64,000 nucleotides of DNA, taken from positions 1-64,000 of the forward strand of contig CAZFEK010000021.1 of NCBI GenBank assembly GCA_964517465.1. Reading direction: 5' to 3'. A program made the translations under genes and the position numbers. Each line of letters begins with the position of its first letter. The first letter of the stretch is position 1. Source of the stretch: JACPUX01 sp964517465 (lineage in GTDB: Bacteria; Pseudomonadota; Gammaproteobacteria; Burkholderiales; Casimicrobiaceae). Below the pieces are notes generated by a model. It worked only from the letters and a program-made list of their open reading frames with translations, was not told the origin of the DNA and did not search any database. Of this stretch, positions 53,439-64,000 are shown one piece after another.

Positions 53439-53680
53439 AACTAGAAACGGCAGTTGACCGCTGCTGGCAAATGGAAAGCGCATGAAGATGAACGTGTATT
53501 GCTTGTTTTCGGCGCCCAGCCTGTGGGTGCGTCGCTCCGCAACGCATAGCGCACACCGAACTTGGCGATGCGGCTTTGCCAATCCTCGCGAGGTGTTCAA
53601 CCTCGCTCCGGTTTGCGCCTTGCCTCGCCTGCGCCGGCACGCACTCTGCGCTGCGTCCAACTGCAGTTACTAGGTTGAAC

Positions 53681-54490
53681 ATGCGTTTGTTACTCGCTAC
53701 CGAACACACCGAATTCGACTTCGGCGCCGAACAACTGGCATTTGCGCTGGCGCGGCGCCAGGGCGGGGCGCTGCCGGTGCTGCTGCCGATATTGAGCAAT
53801 CCGGAGTTCGAGGCCGTGGCCCCGGAGCTGGCGGCAAAAGCCGATGCCGAGGCGGCCAAGCGGCGCCGCGCGCTGGAGGCCGAGGCGGGCGTGCCCCTCG
53901 CGTTCTGCGTGCGCCGCGGTCCGGAGTTGGATCTCGAAATCGTCGACGAAGCGCGCCGCCAGGCGACCGAACTGCTGGTGATCCGCCGGCGGGGGAAGCG
54001 GGGCTGGCTCGCCAATCTGCTGGTCGGGGAAATGGTCAGCAAAGTGCTGGCCCATGCGCCTTGTCCCATGCTGGTCGTGCCTCGCGGGGCCAAGATGTGG
54101 TCGCGCGGGGTGTTGGTGGGCATCGATCCGCTCGCCGCGGGCCACGGCGCCCTTGACCTGGCGATCCGTTTCGCCAAGGAATGGCAGTTGCCGCTGACCC
54201 TCGTTGGCGTGGTGGAAAGCGGCGGCGAGCGCTCCCCGGTCCAAGCCGCCTTGGAGCGCGCGCTGGGCCGAGCGCAGTTGGCTGGAGTCAATACCACCGG
54301 CTCGCTGCGGGCGGGGAAGGTGTCCGAGGCGCTGTTGGAAGCCCTGGAAGAGCAGGGTGCCGACTTGCTGGTGCTCGGGCGTCATAGCGGCGGCCTGGCG
54401 CGCGCTTCGGTCGGCGGCAGCGCGCACAAACTCATGGGCATGGTGGAATGCCCAGTTCTTGTCGACGCCGGCCAAGTAGACCGCGGATAA
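53681..54490 (+). CDS. Tandem-domain universal stress protein
   Basis: 269 residues with two Usp domains. The first (1-135) has PCPMLVVPRG at its end and VIRRRGKRGWLANLLVGEM. The second (about 138-269) has VGIDPLAAGHGALDLAIRFA, then LLVLGRHSGGLARASVGGSA and VECPVLVDAG. The G-x2-G-x9-G(S/T) nucleotide motif is clearer in the second (GRHSGG...VGGSAHK), so that half may bind ATP. Soluble and cytoplasmic. Confidence 0.88.
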   Translation: MRLLLATEHTEFDFGAEQLAFALARRQGGALPVLLPILSNPEFEAVAPELAAKADAEAAKRRRALEAEAGVPLAFCVRRGPELDLEIVDEARRQATELLVIRRRGKRGWLANLLVGEMVSKVLAHAPCPMLVVPRGAKMWSRGVLVGIDPLAAGHGALDLAIRFAKEWQLPLTLVGVVESGGERSPVQAALERALGRAQLAGVNTTGSLRAGKVSEALLEALEEQGADLLVLGRHSGGLARASVGGSAHKLMGMVECPVLVDAGQVDRG

Positions 54491-54665
54491 TTCCGTTTTC
54501 CAACCGAGACGGAAACGCGAAGGCGAGCGAAACGCGGCGTCTTCGTTGCGCCCTGAACTCGGCGCGGCCTTTGCGCCGCGCATGCAAAGCCGGCAAAACC
54601 AAGGTGCGCTTAGGATTTGGAATCGGCGAACGCCCCAGCTGATCGCCCTACTTCTTCGGGGTGGC

Positions 54666-58310
<3,645 letters not shown>

Positions 58311-58350
58311 GGTTGGGGGTGCAGAACAAGGGTCCGAGCGGGATGAGTGC

Positions 58351-58356
58351 ATTATA
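58351..58356 (-). promoter_or_regulatory. Probable -10 of the 5-oxoprolinase gene
   Basis: Minus-strand TATAAT (58356-58351) is a perfect -10 hexamer 40 bp before the chosen ATG at 58310. It argues for that start over the upstream ATG at 58352, which overlaps the hexamer. No convincing -35 is seen. Confidence 0.55.
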
Positions 58357-58550
58357 CGGTTCGCCTGCGGGACGGCGCCGCCCGGCGGAGCATTCGGGCC
58401 AAGGCAAAGTCTCAGTGACGCCGGGCGAAACGCGGCGCCTTCGCTACGCCGTTTCCTTGGCGTGGCCGCTCCGGCGCCGCCCGGCACTCAAGGAATTCTC
58501 CTCGCCGGCCGTTAAGCCTTGAACAATCCGCTATCGATGGGGGTGGTCAG

Positions 58551-60581
58551 GTGGACGCATTGTTCGCGCCGGCGACGGCGCTTTTGAGCCGTTTGCGCTT
58601 TACTCGAAAATTCTTGATCATCGGCCTCTTGATGATTCTGGCCATGGGTGCTTTGACTGCGATCTTGGTCGTGCAGTTGTTGTCCAGCGCGCGTCAGGCC
58701 AGCCGCGAGCTTGCCGGTTTGGAAGGGGTGCGGGCCTCGATTCAGCTCATCCAAAAAGTGCAGCAGCACCGCGGGCTTTCCTCCGCCTTGCTGGGCGGAG
58801 CGAGTGACATGCGCCCCAAGGTGGACGCGAAACAGGCGGAAATCAGCGAAGCCATCAAGAGCGTCGAAGCGATCGAAGCAAAGTACGGCAGCCTCTTCGA
58901 CACCGGCGCGGCTTGGAACACGGTGAAGACCCGCTGGGATAAGCTCAAAGGGGAGGGTTTGGTGCTCTCCGTGCCGGAAAACCAGGCCGAACATGGGGCG
59001 CTGATCGACAGCGTTCTCTTCTTCTTGCGCCAATACGCCGAGCGCTCGCTTTTGGTGATGGATCCTGACGTCGGCGCGTATTACATGGTCGATACTGCGG
59101 TCGCCAAGCTGCCGCTGATGATCGAGCGCTTGGGTCGTTTGCGCGCCAAAGGCATGAGCACTTTGGTGGCCAAGGAGAGCACTTTGCAGGACGGACAGGA
59201 ATTCCGTTTGCATGTCTCGGTGCTCAATTATTTGGGCGAAAACCTGCGCCAAGACGTGGAACGCGGGACCAAGCAGAGCCCGGTCTTCGCGCAAGCGGCC
59301 GGGCGTCTGGTCAAAGAGTTTCCGGAACAGATGAAGAGCTTGTTGAAACTCGTGGAATTCGACATTCTCACTGGAAGTTTCATCACCACACCCGACGAGT
59401 GGTTCGAGAAGTCCTCGGTCGTCATCGATGGCGCCTATGGCGACATTTTCCAGTCCTTGCTGCCTGGCGCCAATCGCATCATCGAAGCGCGCAAAGCCGC
59501 TGCCTATCGCAACCTGGTGCTCAGCTTGGGCGGTGTCGGCGCTGCCATCCTGCTGCTCGTTTACCTCTTCGGCGGCATGTATTTCGGAATCAAGGGGACG
59601 GTGGACGAGCTCAACGCCGGAGCGGCGAGGATCGCCCAGGGTGACCTCACCGAACGCATACCCGTCCACACGCAGGACGAGCTGGGCGAGGCCGCGGGCA
59701 GCTTCAACCAGGTGAGCGAGGCCTACGCGAAACTGCTGCGCAGCGTGCAGCACAGCGCGGCCGAGGTCGAGCGCGCGGCGCGGCAGTTGTCCCAGGTGTC
59801 GGCGAAGGTGAAAGATGGCTCCAACCACCAGACCGAGGCCGCTGCCGGCACGGCGGCTGCTGTCGAAGAGATGAGCGTCAGCGTCGATCAAATCGCCGAG
59901 CACGCGCGCCATGCCCACGGGCTCTCCTCGGAAGCGGGCACGCTTTCGGAAGAAGGCGGCCAGGTGGTGGAAAACACCGTCCGCGAAATCAATGCCATCG
60001 CCGCTGCAGTGACAGCTTCGGCGGGGAGAGTCGAAGAACTGGGCGCGCAGTCGTCCAAGATCTCCGCCATCATCGGCACCATCAAGGACATCGCCGACCA
60101 GACCAATCTCCTGGCGCTCAATGCGGCCATCGAGGCGGCGCGTGCCGGTGAGGCCGGGCGCGGCTTTGCCGTGGTGGCCGACGAGGTGCGGCAGTTGGCG
60201 GCGCGCACCGCCCACGCCACCACCGAAATCAGCGGCATGATCAATGCCATTCAAAGCGGCACGAGCGAGGCGGTTAGCGCCATGCAGGGCGGCGTGGCGC
60301 GGGTCAACGAGGGTGTTTCGCTCGCGGCGCGTGCCAGCGAATCGATGAATCGCATCCACGACGGTGCCCGGCAGGTGATCGCCTCGGTCAATGACATTTC
60401 CAATGCGCTGCGCGAGCAAAGCCAGGCATCGACCAGCGTGGCGCGCAATGTCGAGCAGATTGCCCAAATGGCTGAAGCCAACCATGCCGCGGTGAACGAA
60501 ACGGCCAGCACGGCCCAGGAACTGGAACGCCTGGCCAGCGATCTGCAGGGGCAGATGCGCCGCTATCGTCTGGCTGCTTGA
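58551..60581 (+). CDS. Methyl-accepting chemotaxis protein with NIT sensor domain
   Basis: 676 residues from GTG 58551. Transmembrane helix 1 is IIGLLMILAMGALTAILVVQ, followed by a periplasmic region of about 280 residues with the NIT signature (QLIQKVQQHRGLSSALLGG). Helix 2 is GGVGAAILLLVYLFGGMYFG, then HAMP (AGAARIAQGDLTERIPVHTQ). The signalling hairpin is SSKISAIIGTIKDIADQTNL, then LALNAAIEAARAGEAGRGFA. NIT domains sense nitrate/nitrite-like ligands in some proteins. The receptor signals to CheA; no che genes are in the window. Confidence 0.93.
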   Translation: MDALFAPATALLSRLRFTRKFLIIGLLMILAMGALTAILVVQLLSSARQASRELAGLEGVRASIQLIQKVQQHRGLSSALLGGASDMRPKVDAKQAEISEAIKSVEAIEAKYGSLFDTGAAWNTVKTRWDKLKGEGLVLSVPENQAEHGALIDSVLFFLRQYAERSLLVMDPDVGAYYMVDTAVAKLPLMIERLGRLRAKGMSTLVAKESTLQDGQEFRLHVSVLNYLGENLRQDVERGTKQSPVFAQAAGRLVKEFPEQMKSLLKLVEFDILTGSFITTPDEWFEKSSVVIDGAYGDIFQSLLPGANRIIEARKAAAYRNLVLSLGGVGAAILLLVYLFGGMYFGIKGTVDELNAGAARIAQGDLTERIPVHTQDELGEAAGSFNQVSEAYAKLLRSVQHSAAEVERAARQLSQVSAKVKDGSNHQTEAAAGTAAAVEEMSVSVDQIAEHARHAHGLSSEAGTLSEEGGQVVENTVREINAIAAAVTASAGRVEELGAQSSKISAIIGTIKDIADQTNLLALNAAIEAARAGEAGRGFAVVADEVRQLAARTAHATTEISGMINAIQSGTSEAVSAMQGGVARVNEGVSLAARASESMNRIHDGARQVIASVNDISNALREQSQASTSVARNVEQIAQMAEANHAAVNETASTAQELERLASDLQGQMRRYRLAA

Positions 60582-60711
60582 GCGCAAGCGGCGAGGAGCG
60601 TTTCTTCGGCCGCCGCTCTGGGCGCTTGGCGCGCGGCACGGCGCCGGATTGGGGAGCGTTGGCGATTGGCCCCCGCTTTCCGGCCCAGGCAGGCCGCCCC
60701 GAGGTGCGCGC

Positions 60712-60741
60712 AACGGCGCCGGCCATCACGGCGCCGTTTTT
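60712..60741 (+). terminator. Rho-independent terminator after the chemoreceptor gene
   Basis: AACGGCGCC (60712-60720) pairs with GGCGCCGTT (60730-60738), a 9-bp perfect stem with a 9-nt loop, followed by TTT and then GTTAT. It lies 131 bp after the chemoreceptor stop. A TATATT (60744-60749) just beyond could be the -10 of the next gene. Confidence 0.82.
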
Positions 60742-60779
60742 GTTATATTCGGCGCATCACTACAACCAGGGTGGGCAAG

Positions 60780-61253
60780 TTGGAGAGCTTCATTCTCGCA
60801 CGGGCGCTGCACGTGCTGGCGGTGATCCTCTGGATCGGCGGCGTGGCCTTCGTGACCTGGGTGATACTGCCCAATGTGCGCCGTATGAAGGCGCCGCAGG
60901 AGCGGATCGCCTTTTTCGAGCAAATCGAAGCGCGCTTTGCTTCGCAAGCGCGGGGGTGGACTCTTTTGGCCGGCGCCACCGGGTTCTACATGCTGCACCT
61001 GCTCGATGCCTGGGGTCGTTATGCCCAAGCGCAATTCTGGTGGGTGCATGCGATGACCGCGGTTTGGGTAATCTTCACCCTCATGCTCTTCGTGCTCGAA
61101 CCCCTGGTTTTGCATCGCGTGATCAAGGCGCGCGCCGAGCGCGACCCCGAGGGCACGTTTCGACGTATCGAGCGTTTGCATTGGGCGCTCTTGAGCCTAT
61201 CTCTGATCGCCGCGGGCGCCGCGGTGATGGGGGCCCACGGCTGGGTGTTCTAG
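60780..61253 (+). CDS. CopD-like integral membrane protein
   Basis: 157 residues if TTG 60780 (AGGGTGGG upstream) is the start; GTG 60771 is an alternative. Four hydrophobic segments are visible (ALHVLAVILWIGGVAFVTWV; GWTLLAGATGFYMLHLL; WVHAMTAVWVIFTLMLFVLE; WALLSLSLIAAGAAVMGAH). His/Trp residues in the first and third helices are typical of CopD-related haem or copper membrane proteins. Function here is unproven. The gene ends 6 bp before comEC. Confidence 0.7.
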   Translation: MESFILARALHVLAVILWIGGVAFVTWVILPNVRRMKAPQERIAFFEQIEARFASQARGWTLLAGATGFYMLHLLDAWGRYAQAQFWWVHAMTAVWVIFTLMLFVLEPLVLHRVIKARAERDPEGTFRRIERLHWALLSLSLIAAGAAVMGAHGWVF

Positions 61254-61259
61254 GCCGCC

Positions 61260-63668
61260 GTGCGCTGCGCTCTGCTCGCTTTTGCGCTGGGCGTGGGGCT
61301 GCTGCAGCAACAGGCGGCGCTCCCCTCCTGGGCGAGCGGAGGAGTCGGCCTCGCCTTGCTTGCGCTGGTCATCGGCGCGGTCATGGCCGGGGAAAACGCT
61401 TCGCAACCGATGCTTCGGGCTGCCGCTTGGGGCGTGGCCGTTTGTTGCGCCGGCGCACTGGGTTACGCCTGGGCCGGGTGGCGCGCGCAAGACCGTCTCG
61501 CGGACGCCTTGCCTGGTGCCTGGGAAGGGCGGGATGTGCGCCTGATCGGGGTGGTCGATGATTTGCCTCAGCCCGGAGGGGATGGCAGTCTGCGTTTTGC
61601 CCTGGCTGTGGAAAGGGTCGAAACCGAAGCGGCGACTTTGCCCTCGCGCCTGTCGCTGGCCTGGTATCCGCAGCGCCTCGCGGGTGAAATCGTTCCTCCG
61701 CCGGAGGTCCACGCCGGCGAGCGCTGGGCGCTCACGGTTCGCCTGCGGCGCATGCACGGCAACCTCAATCCGCACGGCTTCGATTTCGAACTTTGGGCGC
61801 TGGAGCGCAATCTGCGGGCCAGCGGGTATGTGCGCAACGACTCCGGCAACCGACGCTTGGACGAATTCGCCGGCCGGCCGATGGATTACCTCGAACGCCT
61901 GCGCGAGCGATATCGAACGCAGATCCTTGCCGCGCTCCCGGAGGCCCCTTACGCCGGGACCCTCGTAGCCCTGGCGATCGGGGACCAGCGCGCCATTCCC
62001 GCGGCGCAGTGGCAAACCTTCAATCGCAGCGGCATCGGGCATTTGATCAGCATTTCCGGTCTGCATGTAACCCTTTTTGCTGCCTTGGTCGGCGGCCTGG
62101 TCTTCTTCCTTTGGCGGCGGGTGCACCGCCTCACGCAATGGCTGCCGGCGCATCATGCCGCAGCGCTGGTGGGTTTGCTTGCCTCTGCCGGTTATGTCTT
62201 GATTGCTGGTTTCCAGGTGCCGGCGCAGCGCACCCTCTACATGCTCGCCGTGGCGGCTCTCGGTTTGTGGCTGGCCCGACCCGGAACGGCAAGCGCCGTC
62301 TTGTTGTGGGCGCTGGCCGCGGTGCTGGCTATCGACCCCTGGGCGGTGTTGGCCCCTGGTTTCTGGCTCTCCTTCAGCGCCGTGGCGCTGCTTTTTTACG
62401 TCAGCATCCACCGCGCCGGCGCGACGAGTTGGATCGCCACTGCGGTGAGCGCGCAGTGGGCCATGACGCTCGGTTTGATCCCGCTGCTCTTGCTCTTTTT
62501 CCAGCAAGTGTCGCTGCTTTCGCCTTTGGCCAATGCCGTGGCGATTCCAGTGGTGAGTTTCGGGGTGGTGCCGCTCACCCTCCTTTATCTGATTTTGCCT
62601 TTCGATGGCCTGCTGCATGCGGCCCATGCCGTGTTCGCCCTGCTTGCCGGTGGCCTCGAGGTGCTCGCTGCCGGTCCTGGCGCGGTGTGGCAGCAGCATG
62701 CTCCGCCGTTTTGGGCAGCAGCGCTGGGCGCGGCGGGCGCGCTATTGCTCCTGGCGCCGCGAGGAGTGCCCGGTCGCTGGCTGGGTGCGCTGTGGCTGGC
62801 ACCGGCGTTTCTGATTCAGCCGGCGCGACCGTCCGAAGGGGAGGTTTGGGTCCGCGCGCTGGACGTGGGGCAGGGCACTGCCGTGGTGCTGCATACGGCT
62901 CGCCAGAGCTTGCTCTACGACACCGGTGCGCGCTTTTCTCCGAACAGCGACGCGGGTAACCGCATCATTGCGCCGTTTCTGCGCGCAACCGGGGCATCGC
63001 GCTTGGGCGCGCTGGTGGTGAGCCATCAGGATACCGATCACAGCGGTGGCGCGCTTTCTTTGTTGCAGACCGTGCCCGCGGATCGGCTGCTGAGTTCTCT
63101 TTCCCCGGAACACGAAATTTCCCTCGCGGCGGCCGCAGCCGGAATCGAAAACCGGCGCTGCGAGGCAGGCCAAGCATGGGAATGGGACGGGGTGCGTTTT
63201 GCCGTGCTGCATCCCTTGGCTGCTGCTTACGAAAACCCCAAGCTCAAAGCCAACGACCTTTCTTGCGTCATCCGGGTGGAGGATCGCTTGGGCAGCGTGC
63301 TGCTGGCCGGCGACATCGAGGCACGAAGCGAGTTGGAGCTCTTGCGGCGCTCCCCTGAGGCGCTGGCCAGCACCGTCCTGCTGGCGCCGCATCACGGCAG
63401 CAAAACCTCATCGACCGCTGCGTTTCTCGATGCCGTGGCGCCGCGCCTGGCGCTGCTCACGGTGGGTTATCGCAATCGTCACGGACATCCCAAGCCGGAA
63501 GTGCTGGAGCGCTATCGCGAGCGCGGCATTGCCCTTTGGCGTACCGACGATGAAGGCGCGATCGCGCTGCGCTTCACAAAAAATGGTCCGCAAGCGGAAG
63601 GCTTTCGCAGCCAGGAGCGGCGCTACTGGCGCGAGTCTCCACGCAGGGAGGAAGCCGCGGCGCAATAG
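61260..63668 (+). CDS. comEC: ComEC/Rec2-family DNA-uptake channel
   Basis: 802 residues from GTG 61260. The N-terminal membrane/OB region includes DVRLIGVVDDLPQPGGDGSL and GNLNPHGFDFELWALERNLR. The competence domain has LVALAIGDQRAIPAAQWQTF, RSGIGHLISISGLHVTLFAA and multiple helices. The C-terminal metallo-beta-lactamase-like domain has LVVSHQDTDHSGGALSLLQ (near residue 590), VLLAGDIEA and VLLAPHHGSKTSSTAAFLD, so the nuclease-like site looks intact. It moves single-stranded DNA across the inner membrane in natural transformation. Confidence 0.94.
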   Translation: MRCALLAFALGVGLLQQQAALPSWASGGVGLALLALVIGAVMAGENASQPMLRAAAWGVAVCCAGALGYAWAGWRAQDRLADALPGAWEGRDVRLIGVVDDLPQPGGDGSLRFALAVERVETEAATLPSRLSLAWYPQRLAGEIVPPPEVHAGERWALTVRLRRMHGNLNPHGFDFELWALERNLRASGYVRNDSGNRRLDEFAGRPMDYLERLRERYRTQILAALPEAPYAGTLVALAIGDQRAIPAAQWQTFNRSGIGHLISISGLHVTLFAALVGGLVFFLWRRVHRLTQWLPAHHAAALVGLLASAGYVLIAGFQVPAQRTLYMLAVAALGLWLARPGTASAVLLWALAAVLAIDPWAVLAPGFWLSFSAVALLFYVSIHRAGATSWIATAVSAQWAMTLGLIPLLLLFFQQVSLLSPLANAVAIPVVSFGVVPLTLLYLILPFDGLLHAAHAVFALLAGGLEVLAAGPGAVWQQHAPPFWAAALGAAGALLLLAPRGVPGRWLGALWLAPAFLIQPARPSEGEVWVRALDVGQGTAVVLHTARQSLLYDTGARFSPNSDAGNRIIAPFLRATGASRLGALVVSHQDTDHSGGALSLLQTVPADRLLSSLSPEHEISLAAAAAGIENRRCEAGQAWEWDGVRFAVLHPLAAAYENPKLKANDLSCVIRVEDRLGSVLLAGDIEARSELELLRRSPEALASTVLLAPHHGSKTSSTAAFLDAVAPRLALLTVGYRNRHGHPKPEVLERYRERGIALWRTDDEGAIALRFTKNGPQAEGFRSQERRYWRESPRREEAAAQ

Positions 63669-63825
63669 CAGCCAGGCGCAAAGCCGGGGTTTGTGTCACC
63701 GCGTTTTTCCGTTTTCAGGGCGAGCCCCCGTTTCATCGCTTGGCGCCAGGGCGCCCCGCCTTGCCTCCGGCGCGTTCTTGCATCGGGCGCGCGGCTTGGT
63801 GTTGTTCTCTTGGTCCGGGCCGGAA

Positions 63826-64000
63826 TTACAGGGGCAGCGCCATTTCGCATTTCAGTTCGCGCAGCGAGACGTGGGTGCGCACTTGGGCAAGCCCCGGCAG
63901 CTTGAACACGAAATCGCGCAGAAATGAGTCGTAGGCGGGGATGTCGGGCACCAGCACTTTGACGAGGTAATCCGCGTCGCCGGTGGTTTCGTAGAGCTCT
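63826..64000 (-). CDS. Lrp/AsnC-family regulator (partial, C-terminal 58 residues)
   Basis: The reverse strand encodes ELYETTGDADYLVKVLVPDI, then PAYDSFLRDFVFKLPGLAQV and RTHVSLRELKCEMALPL followed by TAA. This is the effector-binding RAM/AsnC C-terminal domain with its G-D-A-D-Y-L motif. The N-terminal HTH lies outside the window. The 157 bp between it and comEC hold no visible gene. Confidence 0.92.
   Translation of the reverse strand, partial: ELYETTGDADYLVKVLVPDIPAYDSFLRDFVFKLPGLAQVRTHVSLRELKCEMALPL

Overview
The window reads as a stretch of chromosome from a GC-rich betaproteobacterium. The support is the RegB/RegA-type redox two-component pair, the pyk-fba and nadA-nadC-nadB blocks, a Pho box upstream of pstS, CCA-encoding tRNA genes, and REP-like palindromes of the GTAGGAGCGGCC / GCGGGCAAGCCCGC type. 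I cannot fix the genus from sequence alone. There is no phage, no insertion sequence and no CRISPR array. The accessory character comes from gene clusters and from several families of small palindromic repeats.

Layout. 1-1767: the start of a phosphate-uptake operon (pstS, then pstC running off the left edge), read leftwards from a Pho box. 1788-14698: an unusual envelope cluster. A Ycf46-like AAA ATPase is divergent from a tight rightward run. That run encodes two proteins fusing a periplasmic solute-binding domain to an OmpA-like peptidoglycan-binding domain, a VWA lipoprotein, a membrane-anchored coiled-coil protein, a TelA-family protein and a complete SsuA/TauA-type ABC importer (binding protein, permease, ATPase). 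A papain-like protease and a small membrane protein follow. 14725-16956: tRNA-Cys and tRNA-Gly, then RegA and RegB, all leftward. 17366-20175: a secreted DUF5648-like protein and an aspartate-type aminotransferase.

20347-22701: a compact three-gene unit of radical SAM/SPASM enzyme, small exported Pro/Ala-rich protein, and SbnI/SerK-like ParB-fold protein. It looks like a peptide- or protein-modifying system. 22716-28301: VapBC toxin-antitoxin with a recognisable promoter and operator, an orphan membrane protein, an AraC regulator, small enzymes (ABM-like, tautomerase-like, SGNH hydrolase) and a second DUF5648-like secreted protein. 28355-32875: uvrB behind a GAAC-N4-GTTC palindrome of LexA type, two tandem 125-bp repeats, a SEC-C protein, then a triple REP-like array. 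32953-36908: a leftward row of small hypotheticals, a GNAT enzyme and a CNT nucleoside transporter. 37001-43825: trypsin-like protease, FHA membrane protein, cytochrome c, KTSC protein, S9 peptidase (with a repeat inserted in frame), EamA transporter and DUF3617 protein. 43905-50228: pyk, fba, nadA, nadC, nadB. 50268-54490: MFS transporter, TauE/SafE permease with a small membrane partner, and a universal stress protein. 54666-58310: a fused 5-oxoprolinase/hydantoinase. 58551-64000: chemoreceptor, small CopD-like membrane protein, ComEC, and the C-terminal part of an Lrp/AsnC regulator.

Two parts look most like undescribed systems. One is the solute-binding/OmpA fusion cluster with VWA, TelA and an ABC importer. 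The other is the radical SAM - small exported protein - SerK-like operon. The clearest genome-dynamics observation is a modular palindromic element that occurs in tandem after uvrB and also sits in frame inside the S9 peptidase gene.
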